NCBI RefSeq assembly: GCF_030295995.1
Contig: NZ_AP027365.1
Span: 3,318,066 to 3,382,065 of the forward strand
DNA from: Thalassotalea hakodatensis
Lineage (GTDB): Bacteria > Pseudomonadota > Gammaproteobacteria > Enterobacterales > Alteromonadaceae
Length of the DNA stretch: 64,000 bases
Direction: 5' to 3'
Shown here piece after piece: positions 1 to 9,992 of this stretch. The notes under the pieces were generated by a model, which did no database searches, was not told where the DNA came from, and was given only the letters and a program-made list of their open reading frames with translations. Position 1 is the stretch's first letter. Every line of letters begins with the position of its first letter. The position numbers and the translations under genes are program-made.

Positions 1-257
1 CTTGTTCCACTGTTATTTTTGATAAAGTCCTGACCACGTGTTTGAAACGCCTCATCATCTTGTTCTAATAAAGTGATCACTTGCTGGTAATTTTCAGAAA
101 CTTCTATCTCTTGGCTTAACTTATTATCTTTGTAATAGCCATAACCTATGAAGCCAGAAAAACCCAACACTAAGCCAGCAATGATGGCATTACCATATTC
201 ATTCCAAATTCTTTTAAGTTGTTCAACTTGTTGTTCTTCTGTTTGATGTATATCCAC
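1..257 (-). CDS. yfgM: YfgM family TPR protein (5' part only)
   Basis: This is the N-terminal 85 residues of YfgM, the ancillary SecYEG translocon subunit, which links the translocon to periplasmic chaperones. The visible part has a short cytoplasmic segment rich in Gln and Glu, then one membrane segment at about residues 23-42 (AIIAGLVLGFSGFIGYGYY), then the start of the periplasmic helical domain. The start is GTG at 257, with AAGGA just upstream in the gap after hisS. The TPR region lies beyond the window edge. Position directly after hisS, with a 10-base gap, is the usual gamma-proteobacterial arrangement (hisS-yfgM-bamB), which supports the call. Confidence 0.85.
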   Translation of the reverse strand, partial: MDIHQTEEQQVEQLKRIWNEYGNAIIAGLVLGFSGFIGYGYYKDNKLSQEIEVSENYQQVITLLEQDDEAFQTRGQDFIKNNSGT

Positions 258-267
258 AACGATTCCT

Positions 268-1542
268 TTAAAGTAAACTTTTTAATAACGCTGGCACTTG
301 ATCAAATGCCATTTGTTGTTGTTCTTGTTGACCACGTAAATATTTTACCGTGACTTGCTGATTAACCAGCTCATCTTCACCTAAAATAAGCGCAACCTGA
401 GCGCCTGACTTATCAGCACGCTTAATTTGTTTTTTCATATTACCGCCACCACAATGTGTTTGTATACGCGTTTGTGGGACTTCATCTCGCCATTGTTCGG
501 CAAGTGCTGTAGCTTTAATGTCTATACCTTCGCCTAAGCTGATCACATAGGCATCAACTTGTGGCCTTACATTTTGCACTTTATCTAAACTCGTTAACAT
601 TAACACTAATCGTTCAATACCTAACGCGAATCCAAAACCAGGTGTTGCCTTGCCGCCTAATTGTTCAACTAAGCCATCGTAACGACCACCGGCACAGATT
701 GTTCCTTGTGCGCCCAAGCTATCTGTTGTCCATTCAAATACAGTACGATTGTAATAATCTAAACCACGTACCAGTTTATCATTAAGTACATAGTTAATGC
801 CTGCGGCGTCTAAACGTTGGCATACACCCTCAAAGTGTTTAGTTGACTCTTCACCGAAATAGTCAGCTAATTTAGGTGCTCCTTCTAACGCTTTTTGTAC
901 GTCAGGATTTTTACTGTCTAATACTCGCAACGGGTTAGTATGCATACGCCTTTTTGAGTCATCATCCAATAAATCTTCTTTTTCAGATAAAAAGGTCACT
1001 AATGCATCGCGATACGCAGCGCGCTCTTCGTTAGATCCTAACGAATTCAATTCTAGTGTGACAAACTCATCGATGCCAAGTTCCTTCCAAAGTCGATAAG
1101 TTAATGAAATAACTTCAGCATCAATATCAGGTGTTGCTATACCAAAGGCTTCTAAGCCAAATTGATGGAATTGACGATAGCGACCTTTTTGCGGACGCTC
1201 ATGACGAAACATCGGCCCCATATACCATAAGCGTTGCTCTTGATTATAAAGCAGACCATGTTGATTACCCGCTCGTACACAACAAGCAGTCCCCTCAGGA
1301 CGCAGCGTTAAACTGTCACCATTACGATCATCAAAAGTGTACATTTCTTTTTCAACGATATCGGTGACTTCGCCGATTGAGCGTTTGAAAAGTGCGGTAG
1401 ATTCGACAATTGGCATACGAATTTCGGCGAAACCATAGTTACTGGCAACACGGCGTAAGACTGATTCAACCATCTGCCAAATATTCGTTTCTGAAGGAAG
1501 GCAGTCGTTCATACCACGAACAGCCTGAATTGTTTTACTCAC
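268..1542 (-). CDS. hisS: Histidine--tRNA ligase
   Basis: Class II aminoacyl-tRNA synthetase that charges tRNA-His in the cytoplasm. The protein has 424 residues, the normal bacterial HisRS length. It begins with the family signature [11 protein letters not shown]. Motif 2 is seen as [18 protein letters not shown], and the histidine-specific loop as [16 protein letters not shown] glycine-rich motif 3 region ([11 protein letters not shown]) precedes the C-terminal anticodon-binding domain (about residues 330-424). It sits between ispG and yfgM on the same strand, as in many gammaproteobacteria. The 84-base gap to ispG suggests shared transcription. The product is certain from the conserved motifs. 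Confidence 0.97.
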   Translation of the reverse strand: MSKTIQAVRGMNDCLPSETNIWQMVESVLRRVASNYGFAEIRMPIVESTALFKRSIGEVTDIVEKEMYTFDDRNGDSLTLRPEGTACCVRAGNQHGLLYNQEQRLWYMGPMFRHERPQKGRYRQFHQFGLEAFGIATPDIDAEVISLTYRLWKELGIDEFVTLELNSLGSNEERAAYRDALVTFLSEKEDLLDDDSKRRMHTNPLRVLDSKNPDVQKALEGAPKLADYFGEESTKHFEGVCQRLDAAGINYVLNDKLVRGLDYYNRTVFEWTTDSLGAQGTICAGGRYDGLVEQLGGKATPGFGFALGIERLVLMLTSLDKVQNVRPQVDAYVISLGEGIDIKATALAEQWRDEVPQTRIQTHCGGGNMKKQIKRADKSGAQVALILGEDELVNQQVTVKYLRGQQEQQQMAFDQVPALLKSLL

Positions 1543-1626
1543 CTAGAAGGCTCTCTTTTTGCTATTGGAAATGTAAAATGCAGCGCGCATTATAGGCAGT
1601 TTAGCGATAAACGTAAACTACCGAAC

Positions 1627-2748
1627 TTAATTGTCGATCTCTTTGACCGCAATTTTATTGGCTTGATCCATTAACTTTGCTTTTGCGCGTATGCGTTGTT
1701 CAAGTTGATCAACCAATTGGTTGTTATCAAAGCGCTCTTTTTGCCTGATACCATCTAAATAAAAGCCACTCTTTTTACTGCTACCGGTTAAGCCTAAATC
1801 TGAAACCGTTGCTTCGCCAGGGCCATTAACGATACAACCAATAATCGAAACATCCATCGGTGTCATAATATCTTCAACACGTTGCTCTAACTCATTAACA
1901 GTACTGATCACATCAAATTCTTGACGAGAGCAACTTGGACAAGCAATAAAATTGATACCACGGCTACGTAGTTTTAATGATTTTAAAATATCAAAACCTA
2001 CTTTCACTTCTTCTACAGGATCTGCAGCCAAAGACACGCGTAAAGTATCGCCAATACCTTCAGATAATAACAACCCTAGCCCAACTGATGACTTAACCGC
2101 ACCCGCTCGCAAACCGCCAGCTTCAGTAATACCAAGATGTAATGGGTTATCGATTTGTTTTGCTAATAACCGATACGAGCCAACAGCTAAAAAAACATCG
2201 GAAGCTTTAACGCTGACCTTAAAATCATGGAAGTTTAAACGGTCGAGAATATCAACATGACGCATCGCTGATTCAAGTAATGCTTCAGCGGTAGGTTCTG
2301 TATATTTTTCTTGAATATCTTTTTCTAACGAGCCCCCGTTAACTCCAATACGAATTGAAATACCTTTATCGCGTGCAGATTCTACTACTGCTCTAACACG
2401 ATCTTCACGGCCGATATTTCCAGGGTTAATACGTAAACAATCTGCGCCATATTCCGCCACTTTGAGTGCAATACGATAGTCAAAATGAATATCAGTCACT
2501 AACGGCACAGATACTTGTTGTTTAATTTCTCTAAAAGCTTCTGCTGCATCCATAGTAGGTACACTTACCCTTACGATGTCAGCGCCAACAGCTTCTAACG
2601 CTTTTATTTGTTTTACCGTAGCAGCAACATCAGTGGTTAATGTATTAGTCATAGACTGAACGGCTATAGGTGCATCACCACCAACAGGTACATTACCAAC
2701 CATAATCTGGCGTGATTTTCGACGAATAATAGGGGATTCTTTAAACAT
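1627..2748 (-). CDS. ispG: 4-hydroxy-3-methylbut-2-en-1-yl diphosphate synthase
   Basis: IspG (GcpE) carries out the penultimate step of the MEP isoprenoid pathway, the reductive opening of MEcPP to HMBPP, using a [4Fe-4S] cluster. The 373-residue protein is the usual length. An N-terminal TIM-barrel (about 1-260) is followed by the cluster domain. The three cluster cysteines are C270 and C273 (IACPSC) and C305 (GCIVNGPGE), and the fourth ligand glutamate is E312. These match the positions known in the Escherichia coli enzyme. The gene lies 11 bases after rodZ and is probably cotranscribed with it, as in E. coli. Confidence 0.97.
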   Translation of the reverse strand: MFKESPIIRRKSRQIMVGNVPVGGDAPIAVQSMTNTLTTDVAATVKQIKALEAVGADIVRVSVPTMDAAEAFREIKQQVSVPLVTDIHFDYRIALKVAEYGADCLRINPGNIGREDRVRAVVESARDKGISIRIGVNGGSLEKDIQEKYTEPTAEALLESAMRHVDILDRLNFHDFKVSVKASDVFLAVGSYRLLAKQIDNPLHLGITEAGGLRAGAVKSSVGLGLLLSEGIGDTLRVSLAADPVEEVKVGFDILKSLKLRSRGINFIACPSCSRQEFDVISTVNELEQRVEDIMTPMDVSIIGCIVNGPGEATVSDLGLTGSSKKSGFYLDGIRQKERFDNNQLVDQLEQRIRAKAKLMDQANKIAVKEIDN

Positions 2749-2759
2749 AATAAATTCGT

Positions 2760-3809
2760 TTACTCTGCTTGATTTTCTGCATCGAGTGGCAAGGTAAATT
2801 TCGCAATGTTGCCACGGGAAAATTGCGACATATCAATATTGTCACCTTGAAAAGCAATCGTCACCAATTCTGGCTTTCCTAAAGTAACTTTAAACGGTGC
2901 CTGCCCTGATATATTCATAACATAGCCCGTTTTTTTAATACCCCATGCCACACGTTCGCCTGTTGCGTCATAGATATTGACCCAGCAATCGCCTGAAAAA
3001 GTAAATTGGGCAGACGTTAGTGGTTCATTTGAAGATGTTAGAGATAACTGTTCGTTAGGTTCTGCAACACCGGTACTGGCTATACTCTTTTCCGTTACGG
3101 AATCGTTAGTTAATGGTACATCATTAGAGATAGCATTATCAGCTTGTTGAAGTACTTCAGTTGATGATTGTTCTGAACTTGCCTGAGTTGTTATCTTGTT
3201 TTCAGTCGTCGCTTTTAAGGTTTCCGATAGAGGCGCTATGTTCGTTTCATCAATAATTTTATTTTCGGTTTGTTCGTCAACATCTACTGTTGTTAATATT
3301 GGTTGCTCAATGGAACTGGATTGCTCTTCTGTACTAGATGTTGTGTCAACAACTGCTGTTTTCTGGCTTTGTTTCGCATCTTGTATCCACCAAATCACAC
3401 TTGAACCAACAAGTGCCGCAAGGATCAAATACGTTAGCCACATCAGTCTGCTATTTTCTGCTTGTTTTTCAGTTTCCTTCGAAAAACTTTGCATGAATGT
3501 GCCTTGCTTATCTTGCGTAGAACCAATATTAAGTGTTTCATAGCTTGCTAACACTTCTTTTTCAGGAAGATTAACCAGCTTAGCATAGCTTTTTAAATAG
3601 CCACGGTTGAAGGTGGCAGGCAATGACGCGTCAAAAATATCTTGTTCTATTTCACCAACTAAAGCTTTCCTGAAGTTCAATCGTTCCGCAACATCCAATT
3701 CACTTAACCCCATTTTTTTGCGTGCTTGAGCAAGCATTTCTCCTGGGCCTAAAGTTTTTGGTTCTTCAGTTTGTATTTCTAAATGTTCGTTTGTCGTCAT
3801 GTTGGTCAT
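2760..3809 (-). CDS. rodZ: Cytoskeletal cell-shape protein RodZ
   Basis: RodZ is a bitopic inner-membrane protein that couples MreB filaments to the elongation machinery. An N-terminal Cro/C1-type helix-turn-helix domain (about residues 20-95, starting [19 protein letters not shown]) is followed by a membrane segment at about 122-142. A long Ser/Thr/Glu/Gln-rich periplasmic linker then leads to a C-terminal beta domain (DUF4115-like, about 268-345, with [15 protein letters not shown]). Total length is 349 residues, ordinary for the family. A second Met at residue 4 could be the true start, as neither start has a strong ribosome binding site. It lies between pilF and ispG as in E. coli. Confidence 0.93.
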   Translation of the reverse strand: MTNMTTNEHLEIQTEEPKTLGPGEMLAQARKKMGLSELDVAERLNFRKALVGEIEQDIFDASLPATFNRGYLKSYAKLVNLPEKEVLASYETLNIGSTQDKQGTFMQSFSKETEKQAENSRLMWLTYLILAALVGSSVIWWIQDAKQSQKTAVVDTTSSTEEQSSSIEQPILTTVDVDEQTENKIIDETNIAPLSETLKATTENKITTQASSEQSSTEVLQQADNAISNDVPLTNDSVTEKSIASTGVAEPNEQLSLTSSNEPLTSAQFTFSGDCWVNIYDATGERVAWGIKKTGYVMNISGQAPFKVTLGKPELVTIAFQGDNIDMSQFSRGNIAKFTLPLDAENQAE

Positions 3810-3819
3810 TTAATGGTTG

Positions 3820-5064
3820 TTACTTCTTAGGATCAGCAAGTAAAATAACATCACCTATCTTAATTGATTGATTTCGAGAAAAGTTATTCCAGCGTTCTAA
3901 CGCTTTCATGTGAATATTATATTTCACCGTAATGGAGAATAACGTGTCACCCTTTTTCACAATGTGTTGAGGGATTGACGATTTTTTTTCATTTGTCGTG
4001 ATACTCTCATTCGACAGTGTCACCTTGTTTTCTGCTTTTTTACTATCTACATGGCTTACTGACTGAACAGTTTTTTCATCCGTTTTACTTCTATCACGCG
4101 CAAATTTTTTAGTATTATTACGTTTTTTCGCGTTTACATTTTTTGACTCAGCACTATACCCTTTAGGTGATAGCTTAACCACACGCTTTTTCTTTTTATT
4201 CAGAAGTAATGGCTTTGTTAATAATTGGTATTTTTCAGCTAACTCGTCAGCTTCTGTATGATCAAGCCCATTGAGTAAAAATTGCTTTGCTTGGAATGAT
4301 TGCGGAAACATTTTCACTAACATACTCGCGTAATTTTTGGCAACACCCGCTTTATTTTGTTTCTGATAGGTTTTAAACGCTAATGCTAACGCTTCTGGCA
4401 TAAAACGTCGGGTGGCTTTCTCATACCTTTTTAAGTACTGCTCAGCTAATTGATAATCGCCCTTTGCATATTGTAAGCGCATCATGTGTAAAATCGTAGA
4501 GGCATTACTTGGACTGTGCTGAATTGATTTATGTAAATAATGTTCGGCCTTGTCAAACGCATCCGCGTCAAGTTGACATAATGCCAAATTTTCATAACTT
4601 TTTGCCACTAATAAATACGTAGGAACGGCAATAGCCTTTAACATTTTCTGTTCAGCAAGTGCATATTTCTCTTGTTTACAAAGAAAGACACCGTAATTAT
4701 TCAATGTATCTGGGTCATCACTATTAATTGATAACGCTTTCTCGTAAGCTTGAGTTGCTAGTTTTGGCTCACCAACAGTATCATAATAATGAGCAAAGGC
4801 AGTATGTACTTGAACAAGTTTAGGCGCTGAACGTTTTGCTTTTTCTAAATTAAGTTTAGCCTGCGTGGTATTACCCATTTTTAAATAGCCAAGCCCTAAT
4901 GATATTCTGGTCATCGCAATTTCATTGTTCGATGATTCATTTTGTATCACGGGCGTGTTTTTATCATTTTCATAAGTTTGGGTGACACAGCCCGTTAAAC
5001 CTAAAAAGATGATCAAACAAGTCATTGTTCTCAGAAAATTATCCATATATACCGACACAAGCAT
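3820..5064 (-). CDS. pilF: Type IV pilus biogenesis lipoprotein PilF/PilW with C-terminal LysM domain
   Basis: Outer-membrane pilotin of type IV pili, built from TPR repeats and needed for secretin (PilQ) assembly. A lipoprotein signal ends in the lipobox LTGC (C26 from the first possible start). The ATG at 5046 gives a more typical signal length and may be the real start. TPR motifs occupy about residues 50-240 (for example YGVFLCKQEKYALAEQ). A basic, Ser/Lys-rich linker of roughly 100 residues follows, ending in a LysM domain over the last 48 residues (VKKGDTLFSITVKYN...). At 414 residues it is much longer than the classical PilF of about 250. The LysM tail suggests peptidoglycan binding. 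It lies 8 bases after rlmN, in the usual place. Confidence 0.85.
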   Translation of the reverse strand: MLVSVYMDNFLRTMTCLIIFLGLTGCVTQTYENDKNTPVIQNESSNNEIAMTRISLGLGYLKMGNTTQAKLNLEKAKRSAPKLVQVHTAFAHYYDTVGEPKLATQAYEKALSINSDDPDTLNNYGVFLCKQEKYALAEQKMLKAIAVPTYLLVAKSYENLALCQLDADAFDKAEHYLHKSIQHSPSNASTILHMMRLQYAKGDYQLAEQYLKRYEKATRRFMPEALALAFKTYQKQNKAGVAKNYASMLVKMFPQSFQAKQFLLNGLDHTEADELAEKYQLLTKPLLLNKKKKRVVKLSPKGYSAESKNVNAKKRNNTKKFARDRSKTDEKTVQSVSHVDSKKAENKVTLSNESITTNEKKSSIPQHIVKKGDTLFSITVKYNIHMKALERWNNFSRNQSIKIGDVILLADPKK

Positions 5065-5072
5065 TATTGTTA

Positions 5073-6242
5073 TCAGACTATTTTCACTGAAATTTGTTCA
5101 GCTTTCACCTGTTTTTTTTCATTTGCGTGTTCTGCGATGGCTGCAGTACGTTTTGTACGGTCTAAAACCTCGCCGGCAAGCTGTCCACACGCGGCATCAA
5201 TATCATCACCTCGCGTGCGCCTTGTGATCACGGTATAACCATAACTTTGTAACACTTTGTCAAATCTATCAATACGTGAATTACTTGAACGTTGATACGG
5301 CGAACCTGGGTAAGGATTAAAAGGAATTAAGTTGACCTTACTTGGAGTGTCTTTCAATGCATGAGCGAGTTCATGTGCATGTTCTGTAGAGTCATTCACT
5401 TCTTGTATCATCACATACTCAACGGTCACTGCTTTTTGTGCTTTTGAGCCATCGATATATTGACGAGATGCTGCTAGAAAGTCTTGTAGTGGATATTTTT
5501 TATTGATTGGCACTAGTTCGTTTCGTAATTCATCATTTGGTGCGTGTATTGAAATAGCCAAGGCACAGTCAATTTTTTCTTTTAACATAGCAAGTGCAGG
5601 AACAACGCCTGATGTACTCACAGTTACACGACGTTTAGATAAACCATAACCTAGATCGTTTAACATGTTATCAAGCGCTGGCAGTAAGTTTTTCATGTTT
5701 AATAATGGTTCACCCATCCCCATCATCACTATGTTAGTGATTGGTCGCTTACCAGCAATACGAGTTGCACCAATATCATTCGCAACGCGCCAGACTTGGC
5801 CAATAATTTCAGCGACGGATAAATTACGATTAAAACCCTGCTGAGCTGTTGAACAAAAAGTACACTCTAAGGCACAACCTACTTGTGAAGAAACGCATAA
5901 GGTTGCACGATTATTTTCAGGGATCCAAACCGTTTCAACTTCTTGACCACCCTCTAACTTTAACGCGTACTTTATGGTGCCATCAGTTGATACTTGTTTT
6001 TGCGAGATTTCTGGCGCTTGAATTTCACAGTTACGCGATAATTTTTCACGCAATTTTTTATTCAAATTTGTCATTTGTTCAAAATCGTCGTACCCAAAAT
6101 GGTACATCCATTTCATGACTTGATCAGCACGGAACGGTTTTTCGCCGATTGAAGCGAAATACTCACGCAACCCTTGATGGTCAAAGTTTAATAAATTAAC
6201 TTTCGTCATAGTTGGTTGAACAATGGTTGCGGCTTCACTCAT
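5073..6242 (-). CDS. rlmN: Dual-specificity 23S rRNA A2503 / tRNA A37 C2-methyltransferase
   Basis: Radical-SAM enzyme that methylates C2 of A2503 in 23S rRNA and of A37 in some tRNAs. The 389-residue protein carries the cluster motif C-x3-C-x2-C at C123, C127 and C130 (GCALECTFC). The two mechanistic cysteines of this family are present at C116 and C352 (DAACGQLAG). The SAM-binding motif GMGEPL is near residues 175-180. The C-terminal tail after about residue 365 is Lys-rich and variable. It heads the rlmN-pilF-rodZ-ispG-hisS row. A hairpin terminator separates it from ndk upstream. Confidence 0.97.
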   Translation of the reverse strand: MSEAATIVQPTMTKVNLLNFDHQGLREYFASIGEKPFRADQVMKWMYHFGYDDFEQMTNLNKKLREKLSRNCEIQAPEISQKQVSTDGTIKYALKLEGGQEVETVWIPENNRATLCVSSQVGCALECTFCSTAQQGFNRNLSVAEIIGQVWRVANDIGATRIAGKRPITNIVMMGMGEPLLNMKNLLPALDNMLNDLGYGLSKRRVTVSTSGVVPALAMLKEKIDCALAISIHAPNDELRNELVPINKKYPLQDFLAASRQYIDGSKAQKAVTVEYVMIQEVNDSTEHAHELAHALKDTPSKVNLIPFNPYPGSPYQRSSNSRIDRFDKVLQSYGYTVITRRTRGDDIDAACGQLAGEVLDRTKRTAAIAEHANEKKQVKAEQISVKIV

Positions 6243-6382
6243 ATTAAAAAACTCTCAATACTACAAAATTCAAGGGGCAAAATTGTACACTTTTTCAACA
6301 AAAGAGACAATTAAGATAACTAGCATAAATTAGCTATTCGTCTATGCGCAGCAAGAACTTATGCTAATCATCTAACAAAACA

Positions 6383-6416
6383 AAAGGATTTTACCGAATA
6401 CCGATAAAACCCTTTT
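6383..6416 (-). terminator. Hairpin terminator downstream of ndk
   Basis: On the minus strand, AAAAGGGTTTTATCGG pairs imperfectly with a complementary arm ending in CCTTTTG, and the hairpin is followed by a T-rich run. It lies between the ndk stop (6533) and the rlmN start (6242), so it most likely ends the ndk transcript. The remaining bases of this 290-base gap show no reading frame of note. Confidence 0.6.
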
Positions 6417-6532
6417 ATTGTCTTTTATCAATTAAACTAAGCGCTTAACAATTTTTTAATAACGATATCACTGCTCGAATAGAACAAGGTTATCAACAAT
6501 TAACTACCGTTAAAGCCTGTGTTTAATGAAAA

Positions 6533-6964
6533 TTAACGAGTGCGTGCGCAAATCTCGTCATCAGAGAAGAAATACGCGATTTCGCGAGCCGCTGATTCTA
6601 CAGCGTCTGAGCCGTGAACAGCATTTTCGTCGATAGAGTTTGCATAATCTGCACGTAAAGTACCTGCTAATGCTTCAGCAGGATTAGTAGCACCCATGAT
6701 TTCACGATTTTTTAATACTGCACCTTCACCTTCAAGTACTTGAACCATCACTGGGCCAGAAGTCATGAATTCAACTAAAGCACCAAAGAAAGGACGTTCG
6801 CTGTGCTCAGCATAGAAGCCTTCAGCTTGTTCTTTAGAAAGATGAACCATTTTTGAAGCAATAATAGTTAAGCCAGCAGTTTCAAAGCGGTTGTAGATTT
6901 GACCAATAACATTTTTTGCTACTGCATCAGGTTTTACGATAGAAAAAGTACGTTCGATAGCCAT
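6533..6964 (-). CDS. ndk: Nucleoside diphosphate kinase
   Basis: Transfers the gamma phosphate from ATP to other nucleoside diphosphates through a phosphohistidine intermediate. At 143 residues it is the normal bacterial length. The catalytic histidine is H117 in the signature NAVHGSDA. The N-terminal nucleotide-binding segment [12 protein letters not shown] and the Kpn loop region (about 90-115, [13 protein letters not shown]) are intact. It stands upstream of rlmN, as in E. coli, but is separated from it by a terminator and so is probably its own transcription unit. Confidence 0.98.
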   Translation of the reverse strand: MAIERTFSIVKPDAVAKNVIGQIYNRFETAGLTIIASKMVHLSKEQAEGFYAEHSERPFFGALVEFMTSGPVMVQVLEGEGAVLKNREIMGATNPAEALAGTLRADYANSIDENAVHGSDAVESAAREIAYFFSDDEICARTR

Positions 6965-7090
6965 GATAAGCCCTCAATTTTTGAACTAGAATATAAATTT
7001 TGGCGCGATTATAGACCAATTGTTAGCAAATGCCTACCTAGGAATAAAGATTGTTTTAAATAGGGGGAGTTTAGCTTTGTGGTATCAATT

Positions 7091-7128
7091 TTGGCCATAT
7101 TCTAGTCTCAATTTAGACATATAGCCAA
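7091..7128. repeat. Imperfect inverted repeat between maeA and ndk
   Basis: TTGGCCATAT and ATATAGCCAA form 10-base arms with one G-T mismatch, enclosing a second small stem (GTCT/AGAC). There is no T-run on either side, so it does not look like a plain terminator. It lies in the 269-base gap after the maeA stop, where no gene was found. The function is unknown. Confidence 0.4.
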
Positions 7129-7233
7129 GACGAGAACCGAAGGAAGTTAAAACGTTTCGAACATAAAAACCCATTATCAATTTAAAGAAACAGCCCATTG
7201 TCATCAAAGAGCTGCTTCAAGTATGCTCAAGAC

Positions 7234-8925
7234 TTACAGGCTACAACGACGATATTGTCGATAAGCCGGCTGCCAAAAATTACGTTCTATTTTGGCTGTT
7301 AACGCGTCATCATCAATACGCAATGCTAAATCTTGGTCAAATGCTACCTGCGCAACAGCAAAAGCTATTTCTTTACTCAAATTGGCGATCTCAGTTAATG
7401 GTGGCAACAATTCACCTTTACCAGTATTTGCCAAAGGTGAAGCTTTTGCTAGTGTCTTACTAGCAACCATTAACATTTCGTCTGTGATCCGATTAATATT
7501 TGCGGCTACAACAGCAAGACCTAATCCCGGAAAAATATAACTGTTATTGCATTGTGCAACAGGGAAAATATCCCCCTTATGCTCGACAGGCTCAAACGGG
7601 CTACCAGTAGCCACAATTGCTTTCCCTTCTGTCCAATTAATGACCTGTTCAGGTGTTGCTTCTACTTGTCGAACGGGGTTACTTAGTGGAAAAATTATCG
7701 GTTTGTCATTATATACTGTCATGGCTTTTATCACGTGTTCAGTAAATAAGCCAGCAACACCAGATACACCAATTAAAATGTCAGGTTGTGCTTGTTCAAC
7801 CGTTTCTTGTAGCGTTGCATATTCACCAGCGATTTTCCACGAAGCAATAGCTGACCTCTGCTGACCAAGCTTTTCTTGAAAGTCTCTAAGGCCCCCCATA
7901 CCTTGGGTTACCAGACCGTGGCGATCAATCATATACACTTGACTGCGTGCTTGTGCAGGCGCTGCTCCTTCACTGATCATTTGTGCAATTATCTGTTCTG
8001 CAATACCACACCCGGCGGAACCCGCGCCAACGAATACCACTTTTTGCTTTGATAACTGCCCGCCTTTTATCCGGCAAGCCGCGAGTAAAGTACCAACGGT
8101 TACTGATGCTGTGCCTTGGATATCATCATTAAAACAACATATTTGATCTTTATAACGATTTAGCAGCGGCATAGCATTAGGCTGTGCAAAATCTTCAAAC
8201 TGCAACATGACGTGTGGCCAGCGACGTTTTACTGCCTGAACAAACAGATCGACAAATTCATCATATGCTTGTTGATCAATGCGTGGCTTACGTGTCCCCA
8301 TATACATTGGATCATTAAGTAATTTTTCATTGTTTGTGCCCACATCGAGCATCACAGGTAAACAATACGCAGGACTAATACCACCACAAGCGGTATATAA
8401 AGAAAGTTTACCAATAGGAATCCCCATACCTCCGATACCTTGATCACCAAGGCCAAGAATACGCTCACCGTCAGTGACTACAATTATTTTAACTTTATTT
8501 TTAGTCGCGTTGCGTAATATATCGTCAATGTCATGACGATCTTCATATGAAATAAACAAGCCACGATTGCTGCGATAAATGTCAGAGAACTTTTCACAGG
8601 CATCACCTACTGTCGGTGTATAGATTATCGGCATCATTTCCGCTAAATGTGCTTGCACTAGCTTAAAGAACAAGGTTTCATTTTTGTCATGTATTGCACG
8701 CAGGTATATATGCTTATTTAAATTAGTGCGGAAACTACTATATTGCATATAGCAACGTTCAACTTGTTCATCAATCGTTTCGTACGACGGAGGTAATAAA
8801 CCAGTTAAATTGAATTGTTTACGTTCTTCACGAGAAAAAGCAGACCCCTTATTAAGTAAAGGGGTTTCTAATAAATTAGGGCCTGAATAGGGAATATATA
8901 GAGGGCGTTGTTTGTTTGTTGTCAT
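7234..8925 (-). CDS. maeA: NAD-dependent malic enzyme
   Basis: Oxidative decarboxylation of malate to pyruvate with reduction of NAD. The 563-residue protein matches the long bacterial and eukaryotic-like class (E. coli MaeA is 565). Visible features are the N-terminal malic domain with YTPTVGDAC, the metal-binding region [10 protein letters not shown], the sequence [12 protein letters not shown], and the Rossmann nucleotide-binding motif [15 protein letters not shown] near residue 295. Start ATG at 8925. It interrupts what in related genomes is a short distance between ndk and iscX. No cotranscribed partner is evident: gaps of more than 200 bases lie on both sides. The symbol is given on length and motifs. 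Confidence 0.93.
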   Translation of the reverse strand: MTTNKQRPLYIPYSGPNLLETPLLNKGSAFSREERKQFNLTGLLPPSYETIDEQVERCYMQYSSFRTNLNKHIYLRAIHDKNETLFFKLVQAHLAEMMPIIYTPTVGDACEKFSDIYRSNRGLFISYEDRHDIDDILRNATKNKVKIIVVTDGERILGLGDQGIGGMGIPIGKLSLYTACGGISPAYCLPVMLDVGTNNEKLLNDPMYMGTRKPRIDQQAYDEFVDLFVQAVKRRWPHVMLQFEDFAQPNAMPLLNRYKDQICCFNDDIQGTASVTVGTLLAACRIKGGQLSKQKVVFVGAGSAGCGIAEQIIAQMISEGAAPAQARSQVYMIDRHGLVTQGMGGLRDFQEKLGQQRSAIASWKIAGEYATLQETVEQAQPDILIGVSGVAGLFTEHVIKAMTVYNDKPIIFPLSNPVRQVEATPEQVINWTEGKAIVATGSPFEPVEHKGDIFPVAQCNNSYIFPGLGLAVVAANINRITDEMLMVASKTLAKASPLANTGKGELLPPLTEIANLSKEIAFAVAQVAFDQDLALRIDDDALTAKIERNFWQPAYRQYRRCSL

Positions 8926-9052
8926 AAGTGTGTATTATTTGCGCCAGTTGGTTGCGATAAGACTTAATTTAAGCATAAGCTATAGCGCCTGATTATAGTC
9001 GAACTAACGCGTTCAACAAACCCGAGCACTGGATAAATTGTTAAAAATAGAG

Positions 9053-9093
9053 AAAAAAAAGACCTTATATAGTTTCGTCGGTAAAGATCTTTT
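9053..9093 (-). terminator. Terminator after iscX
   Basis: On the minus strand AAAAGATCTT pairs with AAGGTCTTTT (one G-U pair), followed by eight T residues. It sits 66 bases past the iscX stop and before maeA, so it ends the small-protein/iscX transcript. Confidence 0.65.
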
Positions 9094-9158
9094 CACACTA
9101 AACAATCGCGACAATATAATTAGCATACATTGAGTACGCTAACCGCTTGAGCGTTTAA

Positions 9159-9356
9159 TTACATTTCGTCCATCCATGCTAATTGAATCGCTTCTAATAC
9201 CCTTTCACCGCAATGGTTTGGGTTATCATCAAAGTTTTCAAGCGCTAAAACCCATTCACGTAAGTCAGTAAAGTGTATTTTGTAAGGATCCACTTCTGGA
9301 TGCTGCTCCATCAAATCAAGCGCAATATCGAGTGAATCTGTCCAGCGAAGTCCCAT
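9159..9356 (-). CDS. iscX: Fe-S cluster assembly protein IscX
   Basis: Small acidic partner of the IscS cysteine desulfurase, which binds iron and tunes cluster assembly on IscU. The 65 residues match IscX closely: the start GLRWTDSLDIALDL, the central DPYKIHFTDLREWVLAL, and the acidic end QLAWMDEM. In most gammaproteobacteria iscX is the last gene of the isc operon. Here no iscS, iscU, hscA or fdx is seen, and the gene follows a 45-residue membrane protein instead. Start ATG at 9356. Confidence 0.95.
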   Translation of the reverse strand: MGLRWTDSLDIALDLMEQHPEVDPYKIHFTDLREWVLALENFDDNPNHCGERVLEAIQLAWMDEM

Positions 9357-9377
9357 AATGCCCTCTCGTTGTTTGTA

Positions 9378-9515
9378 CTAAAAAATCAAATGGAACCAAT
9401 AAAAGTCGACCAATAACATGACAATTAACCAAATAAAGATCAATCGCGCACGACGACAAAATTGACAATCTGTGTGCCATAAATTGGTTAGTTTTCCAAA
9501 AAAGTGTTTTGACAT
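9378..9515 (-). CDS. Small CxxC membrane protein of unknown function (45 aa)
   Basis: A short reading frame directly upstream of iscX with a 21-base gap and the same strand. It starts with ATG at 9515, preceded by ACGGAA at suitable spacing. The protein has a basic N-terminal stretch (MSKHFFGKLTNLWH), a Cys pair TDCQFCRRAR at about residues 16-19, then one membrane helix (LIFIWLIVMLLVDFYWF) running to the end. Positive charges before the helix predict a cytoplasmic N-terminus, which would put the CxxC pair in the cytoplasm. I do not recognise a family. The good ribosome binding site, sensible topology and tight spacing to iscX suggest it is real. Confidence 0.6.
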   Translation of the reverse strand: MSKHFFGKLTNLWHTDCQFCRRARLIFIWLIVMLLVDFYWFHLIF

Positions 9516-9660
9516 ACTTTTTCCGTTAAAGTTAAGTATAGATTAATACCATGATTTGCAATTAATGCCTTACCTATTAACGATAAAACGTTGCTAATAG
9601 AGCACTTATTAGTTGGGCTTGGTATCATATACAACAAACAACATAATCGCGAATGTAAAG

Positions 9661-9906
9661 ATGGCTAACATTACCTTGTCTGAGGACGTAAAACACCAAC
9701 TTATTAACAAGTTACAACATTATTTTGAACAAGAACTCTCTATTGAATTAGGCCAATTCGATGCTGATTTTTTACTTGATTTTATCGGCGACAATTTCGG
9801 TAGTTATTTTTATAATCAGGGTTTATATGACGCACAGCACATTATTAACGAGAAAATAGATCATATCAGCGAAACGTTATACGAATTAGAAAAGCCCACA
9901 ACGTAA
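9661..9906 (+). CDS. DUF2164 family protein
   Basis: An 80- to 82-residue cytoplasmic protein starting at ATG 9661 (MANITLSEDVK). An earlier in-frame Met at 9613 exists but would add an unconserved lead. The pattern, an N-terminal ITLS, then YFEQELSIELGQFDADFLLDFI, then YNQGLYDAQ and a C-terminal helix, is that of DUF2164, a widespread small domain without an assigned function. It is transcribed away from iscX and toward nnrS, 86 bases downstream. Family recognition is from memory of the motif. Confidence 0.75.
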   Translation: MANITLSEDVKHQLINKLQHYFEQELSIELGQFDADFLLDFIGDNFGSYFYNQGLYDAQHIINEKIDHISETLYELEKPTT

Positions 9907-9992
9907 AGTAATTACCGCCGTATTGATTTAAAACAAAGTCTAACAAATAGCATGCGATATACTCACCTTCATCGCCCTCTAAGGTACCGAAT

